Assembly (NCBI RefSeq): GCF_030936135.1
Contig: NC_082634.1
Span: 136,501 to 200,500, forward strand
Source: Gavia stellata
Lineage: Eukaryota > Chordata > Aves > Gaviiformes > Gaviidae
DNA: 64,000 bases
Direction: 5' to 3'
This document shows positions 21,548-38,018 of this stretch, piece by piece. A program made the position numbers and the translations under genes. The notes beneath the pieces are model-generated. The model was not told where the DNA came from and made no database searches. It saw only the letters and a list, made by a program, of their open reading frames with translations. Position 1 is the first letter of the stretch. Each line of letters opens with the position of its first letter.

Positions 21548-22760
21548 GGCGGTGCCGGGGGGGCTCACGGCGGCGGGGAGGGGAGGGGGAGACGCGGGGC
21601 CGGCCGTGCCCCCCCCCTCACATGGCGGCGATGCGGCGGCCGCGGCGGGGGCCCCCACGGGGCCTGACTGAGGAGTCGGTGCCCCCCCGGGCCAGGGCGG
21701 GCATGGAGGGGGGCGCAAAGCCCCGACGGCTCCGGCCGGGCCCCCTGGCTGCGTTCCCGTGGGAGAGCCCTACAGATCCCTGCGGAGAGAGAGGAGACGG
21801 GCCGGTGTCAGGCCCGGGGACCCCCCGCGGGGACAGGCACCCCCGCAGAACCCCCCCGGCGGGGACGGGGACCCCCCCGCGCGACCGGGAGCATCTCAGG
21901 GTGCCAGTTCAGCCCTGCCAGGACAACCGAGACCGCCCGGGGGTGCCCGCTCCCTCCGTACCCACTCCCGAGAGGCAGGGAAGGGATCCCCCGCCCCGCC
22001 CAGCCCGGGGAGACACGGGACCCCCTCGGATCGGCCGCCGGTGCCCGGCTCCAGCCCAGCAGTACCCGACGCGCCGGAAGAGGGGGAGGGGGAAGCGGCC
22101 GCGGGAGCAGCCGAAGGGGCTGTGGGGGACCGCGGGGCCGTGGAACGGGGCGGACCCGGGCGCAGGGGGGTCCCGGGGCCCTTCAGCGCGCTCCCGGCGG
22201 GCGAAGCGGGCAGAGCCGGGAGCGGGGCGCTCCCAGCGCCGTCAGGGAGGACGAAGGGGCCGGGGCGGGGGGACCGGGCCCGGTGGGGCCGGGGCTCGGT
22301 ACCGGTACGGGGGGGGGGGGAGGGGCGGGCAGCCAGGGCCCGGCCGGGGAGGCCGCGCCGGGGGCGGCCCAGGCCCGGCGGCCGCGGGGAGGGCCCGGAG
22401 CCCCAGGGCTGGGGGTCGGGGCTGGGGCCAGGCCCGAGGCGGGGCCCGGGAGCTGCGGCCGGGCCCGGGGCCGCCCCTCACTCACCGCCGCCGCCGCAGC
22501 CGCACTCGGAGGCGCCGTCGCCGCCGCGCAACGTCAGCGCGCACGGCACGCACGGTGCGTCACCGCACCACTGCGCATGCACCCGCCGCAGCGCCCCACC
22601 CCTTCCGCCAGCAGCACGGCCGCAGCCAATGGGAGGGCGGCGAGGTGGGACGGCCGCTTCCGGCGGCGGGTTGTCCGCCTATCGCGGCCCCGCCCCGCCT
22701 CGCCATTGGACCGCGGCGCTGCCAATGGGAGCACGGGGGCGGTGCTCGCGGCGCGCGTGG
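21548..22760 (-). promoter_or_regulatory. SAMD4B: SAMD4B CpG island, presumed non-coding exon and promoter
   Basis: A dense CpG island. On the minus strand a strong donor, GGCGGCG|GTGAGTGAG, at 22486/22485 suggests a non-coding first exon about 22486-22560, spliced to the exon carrying the start codon at 21547. Upstream lie NF-Y type boxes: CCAAT at 22626-22630, ATTGG at 22705-22709, CCAAT at 22722-22726, with GC boxes between them. No protein-coding gene is recognised in this interval. Confidence 0.65.
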
Positions 22761-23094
22761 GGCGGGGAGGAGGCAAGCGCCGCAGCGCGGCCCCTCCCTC
22801 CCCTTTGCGCCGGCCACGCCCCCTCCCTCCTGCCACGTCCCTCCCGAGGCCACGCCCCGTCTCTGCCCACGCCCCCTCTGAGCCTGTACCACGCCCCCTC
22901 CCTGGGCCACGCCCCCTCGACTACACCCCGCCCCCTCCCGCTCCCGGGCGCCTGGCCCTGGAAAGAGGGCGGGGCTCGAGGGGCGGGGCTTAAGGAGGTG
23001 GGGCTTTCAGGGTGGGGCTGTGGGCGGGCCTGTGGGGGCGGGGCTGTGGGTCCGTGACTCGGGGGGGCCTGACCACGGGGCGCATGACCCCGGT
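22761..23094. other. GC-rich spacer with short GC-box repeats
   Basis: Repeats of CCACGCCCCCTC-type followed by GGGCGGGGCT-type strings, that is, inverted GC boxes. No gene recognised. Confidence 0.5.
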
Positions 23095-26040
<2,946 letters not shown>

Positions 26041-26055
26041 CCCCTGTCCCCACAG

Positions 26056-26103
26056 GCCCCGCGGCGACGCCCGGACGGGACCGACATGGAGCCCTGAGAG
26101 GAG
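26056..26103 (+). other. LRFN1: Probable LRFN1 5'-UTR exon
   Basis: A 48-base non-repetitive island between two decamer arrays, bounded by CCCCACAG at 26048-26055 and a GAG|GTAACG donor at 26103/26104. It contains a three-codon upstream ORF (M-E-P-stop). Inferred, not proven. Confidence 0.55.
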
Positions 26104-26510
26104 GTAACGGGATCCCATGGGATCTCATGGGATCTCCCAGGATCTCATGGGTACACACAGGGCGCACGGGATCTCATGGGATCGCATGGGATCTCATGGG
26201 ATCGCACAGGAGCACACGGGATCGCACGGGATCACACGGGATCATGTGGGATCTCCCAGGATCTCATGGGTACACACAGGGCGCACGGGATCTCATGGGA
26301 TCGCACAGGATCTCATGGGATTGCACGGGATCGCACGGGATCACATGGGATCATGTGGGATCTCCCAGGATCTCATGGGTACACACAGGGCACACGGGAT
26401 CTCATGGGATCGCACGGGATCGCACGGGATCATGTGGGATCTCACGGGACCACACGGATCCCAGGGGATCACGCGGGATCTCACGGCTCCCAGGGGATCG
26501 GGTGGGGTCC
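26104..26510. repeat. Decamer minisatellite (GGGATCNCAN)n in an LRFN1 5' intron
   Basis: About 40 copies of a 10-bp unit GGGATCTCAT / GGGATCGCAC / GGGATCATGT, with a higher-order block of about 110-120 bp marked by GGGTACACACAGGGC at roughly 26149, 26268 and 26377. It lies in the intron just before the coding exon. Confidence 0.95.
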
Positions 26511-26605
26511 CCCCACGGCACCGATCCTGCCCCCCCGGGCCCGATCCTGCCCCACGGCCTGACCCTGTTCCCCCTCCCCGCAGGCGCCGCCGGGGCCGGC
26601 GGAGG

Positions 26606-29037
26606 ATGGCGAAGCTGCTGGTGCCCCTGGTGATGCTGGGGGCGGTGGCGGGGTCCCACCGCTGCCCCCCCCGCTGCCTCTGCCCGGCGGCCGCCCCCAA
26701 CCCCACCCTCCTCTGCGCCCGCACCGGCCTCCTGGCCGTGCCCCCCACCCTGGACCGCGCCGCCGTGGAGCTGCGTCTCGCCGACAACTTCATCGGCGCC
26801 GTGGGACGCGCGGACTTCGCCAACATGAGCAGCCTGGTCCACCTCACCCTCTCCCGCAACGGGCTGCGCCGGTTGGCGCCCGGCGCCTTCGCTGACCTCC
26901 GCGCCCTCCGCGCCCTCCACCTGGACGGCAACCGGCTGCCGGCGCTGAGCGGGGCGCAGCTGCGGGGCTTGGCCAGCCTCCGCCACCTCATCTTGGCCAA
27001 CAACCAACTGGCCGCCATCGAACCCGCCGCCTTCGCCGCCTTCGCCGCCACGGTGGAGGATCTCGACCTCTCCCATAACAATTTGCCAGCCTTGCCGTGG
27101 GAGGCGGTGGCCGGCATGGCCAGTTTGGCCACCCTCACCTTGGATCACAACCTCTTGGAGCGGGTCCCCGCCGGGGCGGTGGCGCGGTTACCCCGCTTGG
27201 CACGGTTGGACCTCACCGCCAACCGCTTACGGGCGTTACCGCCGGTGCCGGGACCGCCGGGACCCAGTTTGGCGGCGGGGGGGAACCCTTTGCATTGCAA
27301 CTGTGAGCTGCTGTGGTTGCGCCGGTTGGCGCAGCCGGGCCGGTTGGAGAGCTGCGCCTCGCCGCCGCCGCTTGCCGGACGCCTGCTCTGGGCCGTGCCG
27401 GAGGAGGAGCTGGCGTGCCGGGCGCCGGCCATCGCCGGAGCGGCCGCTGACCCCGCCGCCGTGTTAGAAGGTCAACCCTTACGGTTGGGTTGCGCTGCCG
27501 CCGGTGACCCACCGCCGGCGCTGCATTGGTTGGGTCCTGATGGGCGGTTGGTGCAGAACGGGTCACGCCGCGCCGTCCGTCCCGACGGCTCCTTGGAGCT
27601 GCGGGTGGCCACGCTCCGCGACCACGGCGCCTTCACCTGCGTCGCCTCCAACGCCGCTGGCGAGGCGGCCGCCCGGGTGCAGGTGGCCGTCCTGCCGCTG
27701 CCTGTCCCTCGTGGCGACGGGGACGAGGACGCCGAAGCCGGGCCTGGTCCTTCTGACATGGCTCGTGCCGGCGGCAACGAGTCGCGGGTGGCGGGTGAGC
27801 GGCGCATCGTGGCGGCCGAGCTGACGGCCTCCTCGGCGCGCATCCGCTGGCTGCCCCAGCGCCACGTCCCCGGCATCCGCATGTTCCAGATCCAGTACAA
27901 CAGCTCCCTCGACGACTCCCTCGTCTACAGGTGGGTGCCCGCAGGGGGGGGTCCTGGGGGGCTCGGGGGGGGGTCTGAGGGGTCCTGGGGAGCTCGGGGA
28001 GGCTCTGGGGGTTCCTGGGGGGCTCGGGGGGGCTCTGAGGGTCCTGGGGGGCTCAGGGGGTCTTGGGAGGTTCCTGGGGGGCTCGAGGAGGGGCTCTGGA
28101 GGTTCCGGGGGGGCTCTGAGGGGTCCTGGGGGGCTCTGGGGGGCTGCAGGGCGTGGGGTTCGGGTGCATTTCCCCGCGTTGCGCTGGGGGGCACAGGGGC
28201 ATTGCACGGCAGCCTGGGACGTTGCCTGGCATCGCGGGGCGCCGTGGGGCACAGCATGGGGCCGTGGGGCATCGCAGGGCGCCGTGGGGCACCTCCCAGT
28301 GTCATGTGGCGTTGCACGGCACCGCACGCCATTGCCCGGGAGCACATGGAGCCACGCGGCATTGCCCGCCCGTGCCACCGCGTCGCGCCCCGTAGGCGCG
28401 TGCGCCCCGGGGCCATGTCCCCCCCCTCTGACACCCTCCGTGCCCCCCCAGGCTGCTGCCGCCCTCCAGCCGGAGCTTCGTGCTGCGGGACCTGGCGGCG
28501 GGGCGCGAGTACGACCTCTGCGTCTCGGCGCTCTACGCCGAGGGGGCGACGGCGCTGCCCACCGCCCGCGCCCTCGGCTGCGTCCGCTTCGCCACGGCCG
28601 GGGGGGCCCCCGGCTGCGCCGCCCTCCCCCGACCCCATTTTTTGGGGGGCACCGTCATCATCGTCATCGGCGCCGCCATCGCCGCCTCCGTCCTCGTCTT
28701 CATCCTCATCCTCACCGCCCGCTACAAGGCGGCGGCCGCCCGCCGCCCCCCCGCTGCCGTCGCCAGCGTCTGCTCCCAGACCAACGGCACCCACAGACCC
28801 CCCGAGCCGGAGCCGCCGCCGCCGCCGCCACCGCTGCTGCCCCCCACCCTCCCGCCCCCGGCACCCATGGGTGCTGCCGCAGGGGGGGCGCGGGGGCTCT
28901 TCCCTAGCCACAGCTACCCGCGGCGCGCACGGACTCGGCGCCATGGCTCGCTGCCGCGCCTCGACCTGCCCGACGCGGCCCCCACCCTGCGCCCCTCCTT
29001 CGGCAGCACCCACTGGATGCTCGAGAGCACCGTCTAG
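26606..29037 (+). CDS. LRFN1: Leucine-rich repeat and fibronectin type III protein 1 (SALM2)
   Basis: Postsynaptic adhesion molecule that binds PSD-95. Coding exons 26606-27930 and 28452-29037 (the first begins as 5' UTR at 26584 after CCCGCAG); 1911 nt, 636 residues. Order: signal peptide (1-17), LRRNT with Cys at 20, 24, 26, about six LRRs (54-210; LVHLTLSRN, LRALHLDGNRL, VEDLDLSHNNLPALPWEAV), LRRCT starting GGNPLHCNCELLWLRRL (225-272), Ig-like domain (about 285-362, ending GAFTCVASNAAGEA), FNIII domain (about 398-492, QIQYNSSLDDSLVYR across the splice), transmembrane helix (about 505-529), and a cytoplasmic tail ending in the PDZ ligand ESTV. SHSYPRRAR near the tail end is also family-typical. 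The tail is shorter than in human LRFN1 (771 residues in total). ATG choice: first in-frame Met before the hydrophobic signal. Confidence 0.95.
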
Positions 29038-30330
29038 AGGGGGGGCAGGGGGCGGGCAGCACCCTAGGGTGCTCGGAGACAGCCCCGGGTCCTCGCCATC
29101 CCCGTGCGCTCCTGGGTGCTCACGTGCGCTCACGCAGCCTTGAGTGCCCGAATGCAGCCTTGGGTGCTCGTGGGTGCCCGAACGCAGCCTTGGGTGCTCC
29201 TGTGCACCCTTGGGTGCTCCTGGGTGCCTAAACGCAGCCTTGGGTGCTCCTGTGCACCCTTGGGTGCCCGAACGCAGCCTTGGGTGCTCCTGTGCACCCT
29301 TGGGTGCTCCTGGGTTCCTGAACGCAGAAGCCTTGGGTGCTCCTATGCACCCTTGGGTGCTCCTGGGTGACCAAATGCAGCCTTGGGTGCTCCTGTGCGC
29401 CCTTGGGTGCTCCTGGGTTTCTGAATACATCCTTGAGTACTGCTGTGCACCCTTGGGTGCTCTTGGGTGCCTGAATACACCCCTGGGTGCCTGGTGCACC
29501 CGTGGGTGCCCGTATGCAGCCATGGCTGGTTGGATGCAGCTCCGGCACCCCTGGGTGCCTGCAGGCCCCCCCACGGGTGCTTGTGGGTGCCATTGGGTGC
29601 CTGCACACCCCCCTGGGTGCTCCTCGAGGTCCCCGCGTGCATCCGCGCGCCTCCCCGGGCACCCGTGTGCTCCCCCCATCGGTATCCATGTGCCCCCCCC
29701 GGGGGGGCACCCGTATGCAACCCGGTACCTACCTGCCCCCCGTGACACCCACGTGGGCACCCCGACACGCGTGGGCACCCCGATGGGGGACGCGCACCCT
29801 GGGACTTGTGCGCGCCCCGACACGCGTGTGCGCCCCCGGCCTGCCCCCCCCGCCGCGGTGCCTTCGGCCGGGCCGGCGGCGGGGGGGCCCCGCACACGCC
29901 ACTGACATGTCTGCACAGATGACACGAGAACCGCAGCCCCCCCCGACCCTCCCGGGGGGCCCCCGACGCCTGGGTCCCCCCCGTGTCCCCCCCCCCCCTC
30001 CCCGGTGTCCCCTGTCCCCCCCCCGCCTCGGCCCGGGGCCTCCTATCTGGCTGGTCTGGATAACCCGCGGGGGTCGGCCCCCCCGGCCCCCCCATTTGCC
30101 CCTTGCCCCCCATCACCCCCCAGTCCCATTTGCCCCTTCAGCCCCCCCCCCCCCCGCTGCCCCCCCACCCCCCATTTGCCCCTTAACCCCCCAATCTCCC
30201 CCCCAGCCCTACTTGCCCCCCCGTTGCCCCCCACCAGCCGCCCCCCCGGGCCCCCCCCGGCCCGCTGCAGTGTTTAACACAAGTTTTTACATTAAAAACC
30301 TGTGCCCCCCCCGCCCGGGGCGATTAAACC
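29038..30330 (+). other. LRFN1: Presumed LRFN1 3' UTR
   Basis: After the stop comes a minisatellite and then C-rich low-complexity sequence. The first AT-rich break holds ATTAAA at 30291-30296 and again at 30323-30328, the best poly(A) candidates. No other gene is recognised; a Pro-rich open frame crossing 29487-30401 is a by-product of C runs. Confidence 0.5.
29104..29530. repeat. 50-bp minisatellite in the LRFN1 3' UTR
   Basis: Repeats of CTTGGGTGCTCCTGTGCACC and CTTGGGTGCTCCTGGGTGCC separated by GAACGCAGC-type decamers. The full unit is about 50 bp, that is, five decamers; copies diverge toward the 3' end. Confidence 0.85.
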
Positions 30331-30506
30331 TTTTGTGTGTGAAGAGGAGGGGGAGCCGCTCTGTCTTTGGGGGGGGCCCCGGGGGGGTCCCCTCTGCCTG
30401 ACGGGGGTACCCGCTCAGTCTGGGGTGGGCGTGTCCAGGGAGCCCCAGCCTCATACGAGACCCTCGAGAATCCCCCGTCCGTCCCCCATAAGAGGCAGCT
30501 CCCCGC

Positions 30507-30794
30507 ATGCAAATGAGCTCTTTAATATGCTAATGAGCGGGCTAACGAGGTGGGCGCCGTGGCCATTGGCTGGGGCGGGGCTATGCTAATGAGGGACGGG
30601 GTAATTAACCCCATGCGGTTGCCGGGAGACCGCCGCCCCCCCCGCAGAGCCACGGCGAGGGCGTGGCCTTGGGCTTATTAATATGCAAACGGGGGGCGGA
30701 GCTTGCACCCCCCATCTCTGCCCCCCCCCCCCGCCATCACCCCCGGGCCCCTGCTCACTACCCCCTACGGCTAATTACCCTCCCTCATTTGCAT
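30507..30794. promoter_or_regulatory. Octamer (POU) motif cluster between LRFN1 and SYCN
   Basis: ATGCAAAT at 30507-30514, ATGCTAAT at 30527-30534 and 30583-30590, ATGCAAAC at 30683-30690, and ATTTGCAT (inverted octamer) at 30787-30794, with an inverted CCAAT box near 30565. The sequence is markedly less C-rich than its surroundings. Motifs are seen; function is inferred. Confidence 0.6.
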
Positions 30795-30880
30795 ATAGGA
30801 CACCTGGGCCCCTGCCTGGCCTTGCCCCCCCCTTCGTGCCTCAGTTTCCCCAAGGCCATGGCCGAGGCTGGGGGGGGAGG

Positions 30881-31140
30881 ACACCTGGGTCCCTTCCCGG
30901 GGGGGGTGGAGGTCCCGGCCACCTGCGTCCCCTCCCAGGGGGGTGGGGGGTGGAGATCCCGGGGTGGGGGGGGGGGCGAGGACACCTGGGTCCCTTCCCA
31001 GGGGGGTGGGTGGGGCTGGAGATGGCAGAGGGGGGGTCGGGACACCTGGGTCTCCTCCCAGGGGTGGGGGTCCCAGGTCCAGACACCTGGGTGCTTTCCC
31101 GGGGGGGGGCTGCAGGCCTTGGGGGGGCGGACACCTGGGT
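30881..31140 (+). promoter_or_regulatory. SYCN: E-box/TC-box array upstream of SYCN (PTF1-like)
   Basis: The E-box CACCTG recurs at 30882, 30920, 30983, 31043, 31084 and 31132, each followed by a pyrimidine run such as GGTCCCTTCCC. The copy at 31084-31100 reads CACCTG, five bases, TTTCCC: the E-box and TC-box lie 11 bp apart, the known arrangement of PTF1 sites in acinar pancreas genes. The array is a degenerate tandem repeat of 40-60 bp. Confidence 0.6.
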
Positions 31141-31173
31141 TCCCCCCCGCCCCGCCCCGTCCTTGGGCCCCGG

Positions 31174-31179
31174 TATATC
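31174..31179 (+). promoter_or_regulatory. SYCN: SYCN TATA box
   Basis: TATATC in a context otherwise almost purely G/C, 39 bp before the SYCN start codon. Transcription would begin about 31204, giving a 5' UTR of roughly ten bases, as is common for pancreatic secretory genes. Confidence 0.7.
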
Positions 31180-31212
31180 TGGGCGAGGCCGGGGGCAGGG
31201 GGGCGGTGGGCG

Positions 31213-31614
31213 ATGGCGGCGCTGGTGCTGGCGGTGCTGGTGGCGGCGGCGGTGCTGGCGGGGGCCGAGGCGCAGTGCCCGTCGCCCTCCGACCTGCGGA
31301 AGGCCAACGGCACCCGCATCTGCGCCCAGCTCTACACCGATGACAGCCCCTACTACGACCAGTGCTGCGGGGGGGAGGCGCTGGTGGTGGACCCCGGCTC
31401 CGACGTGCCCTACATGCCCCGCGGCTGGGCCGCCCGCATCTCCTCCTTGGTGGTTGGCACCCGCTGCGAGCTGACCGTCTGGTCTCGGGCCGGCAAGAAG
31501 GGGAAGAGCCGGCGTTTCGGGGCCGGCGCGGAGCCGCGGTTGAAGGAGGTGCGGCGGGGGCTCTTTGGCAACTGGGACAACGCCATCAGGGGCTACTACT
31601 GCAAGTGCAACTGA
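31213..31614 (+). CDS. SYCN: Syncollin
   Basis: Small secretory-granule protein of exocrine pancreas that associates with the luminal face of the zymogen granule membrane. Intronless, 133 residues (human 134). Signal peptide at residues 1-20 (VLAVLVAAAVLAG core), then the syncollin pattern: CPSPSDLRKANGTRICAQLY, DDSPYYDQCCGG, SSLVVGTRCELTVWSRAGKK, and GLFGNWDNAIRGYYCKCN at the C-terminus. The seven cysteines of the human protein are all present. NGT is a possible N-glycosylation site. The start is the only ATG giving a signal peptide and lies 39 bp after the TATA box. Confidence 0.97.
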   Translation: MAALVLAVLVAAAVLAGAEAQCPSPSDLRKANGTRICAQLYTDDSPYYDQCCGGEALVVDPGSDVPYMPRGWAARISSLVVGTRCELTVWSRAGKKGKSRRFGAGAEPRLKEVRRGLFGNWDNAIRGYYCKCN

Positions 31615-31639
31615 GGCGCGGGGGCGGCGCGGGTCAACA

Positions 31640-31990
31640 CCGGTCAACGTGAGTCAGCGCAAGCCAATGCAAGTCAACACGGGCCAAGACAAGCCAACGT
31701 GGGCCAACGCAAGTCAACGTGAGTCAACACGAGTCAACGTGGTGCAACGCAAGTTAAAGTCAGCCAAGACAAGGCAACGTGGGCCAACGCGGGCCAAGAC
31801 AAGGCAACGTGGGCCAACGCGGGCCAAGACAAGCCAACGTGGGCCAACGCGGGCCAAGACAAGCCAACGTGGGCCAACGCGGGCCAAGACAAGGCAACGT
31901 GGGCCAACGCGGGCCAAGACAAGGCAACGTGGGCCAACGCGGGCCAAGACAAGGCAACGTGGGCCAACGCGGGCCAAGACAAGGCAACGT
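31640..31990. repeat. 30-bp minisatellite in the SYCN 3' UTR
   Basis: From about 31760, eight copies of a 30-bp unit made of three decamers (AACGTGGGCC, AACGCGGGCC, AAGACAAGGC or AAGACAAGCC). Before it, 31640-31760 holds looser decamers such as GTCAACGTGA and GTCAACACGA. It is stop-free in several frames, hence repeated GQRGPRQANV-like translations. Confidence 0.95.
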
Positions 31991-32048
31991 GAGTCCACGT
32001 GTGGGCTGACAGGTGTTGACGTGGCAGTGCCACCCCCCTCTGCCCCCA

Positions 32049-32054
32049 AATAAA
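32049..32054 (+). terminator. SYCN: SYCN poly(A) signal
   Basis: AATAAA 435 bases after the stop and just past the 30-bp repeat. The 3' UTR therefore contains the whole minisatellite. Confidence 0.8.
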
Positions 32055-32079
32055 GCCTGGGGGCCGCATCAACTCCTGC

Positions 32080-33005
32080 CTAGCGGGTGCTTTACTGGGG
32101 GGGAAGTGGGGTGGGGTGGCAGGCAGTGGCCCCCCCGGGCAGCTTTGGGCAGGGAAAGGGGGGTCCCCATGACCATCACCCCGTGACCCCCCTCCTCCTC
32201 CAAGCAGGGACCCGGGGGGGGGGGGGGTTCCACACGCTCAGCCCCTGCACACGCATCACACATGTATGTGGGCACGTGCACACACACGTGTGACCCTACA
32301 TGCATGCACGGCAGCCCCCCCCCCCAAGAAACGACATGGGACACAGCTGTCTCCAAAAGGACACGTGTAATCTCCGGGGGTCCCCCGTTCCGGCCCCGGG
32401 GCCCCCCCATACCACGGCGTTACAAAACGACAATATTATAAATAGCTTTGTTAAAAAACAAAACGGAAGGAGAAAAAAAAAAAAACACAACCCAAAAGAC
32501 CAAAAATGTGTTTGGAAGGGTGGGGGGCGGTGAGGACCCCGAATCAGTAGTGTGGCCGCGGGGCCGTAGTGTTGGGGACACGTCCCCCCCCCCAGCGGAG
32601 ATGCAGGCGGTGGCCCAACCCTGGGGCCAGACTGGATAAAAAAAGGAGATTTAAAAGAAAAAGAAAGGGGGGAGATGCCCCAAACGGCTCCCCAGGGTGG
32701 GGGCGACACCGGGTCCGGGGTGGGATAAGCCCCCAGCCCCAGATCTTTGCTGGGAAGCAGGGGGGGACACACCAGGACGGTGTCACCGTGTGGCCTCGGC
32801 GTCGTCCCTGCGTGGAGCATCGGTGAAGTCGTTAAAACCGAGCCGTCCCCCCTCCCCGGCCGCTCTCCGGCTCAGTAGTAGGGTGCGTGGGGGGTCCGTG
32901 CCCCCCGCCAGCGCCCCGACAGTAGTGGCACAGTCACGAATCCAGTTAAGAGGCGACGGTGAGGGCGAGGAGGGCGCCGGGGCGGCCGCCGGCATCGCCG
33001 GCTCC
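32080..33005 (-). other. SYCN-PAK4 tail-to-tail interval with PAK4 3' UTR
   Basis: Downstream of the PAK4 stop (33006). The stretch near 32425-32480 is A/T-rich with an A13 run on the plus strand and is the likely end of the PAK4 3' UTR, but I see no canonical AATAAA on the minus strand. No coding sequence recognised; NCCRP1, which lies between PAK4 and SYCN in mammals, is not visible. Confidence 0.5.
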
Positions 33006-37998
<4,993 letters not shown>

Positions 37999-38018
37999 GG
38001 TGAGGCCGGCTAGAAGAC

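Noticed and set aside
21750-23050. Arg/Gly/Pro-rich ORFs of more than 400 codons in the SAMD4B CpG island
   Set aside because: GC-rich sequence with few stops; no similarity to GMFG or any other expected neighbour.
26117-26605. In-frame upstream extension of LRFN1 starting in the decamer repeat
   Set aside because: An acceptor and a good signal peptide at 26606 favour the shorter start; the extension encodes only repeat.
31734-32072. Repeated-peptide ORFs on both strands after SYCN
   Set aside because: Follow exactly the 30-bp 3'-UTR repeat; no independent gene evidence.
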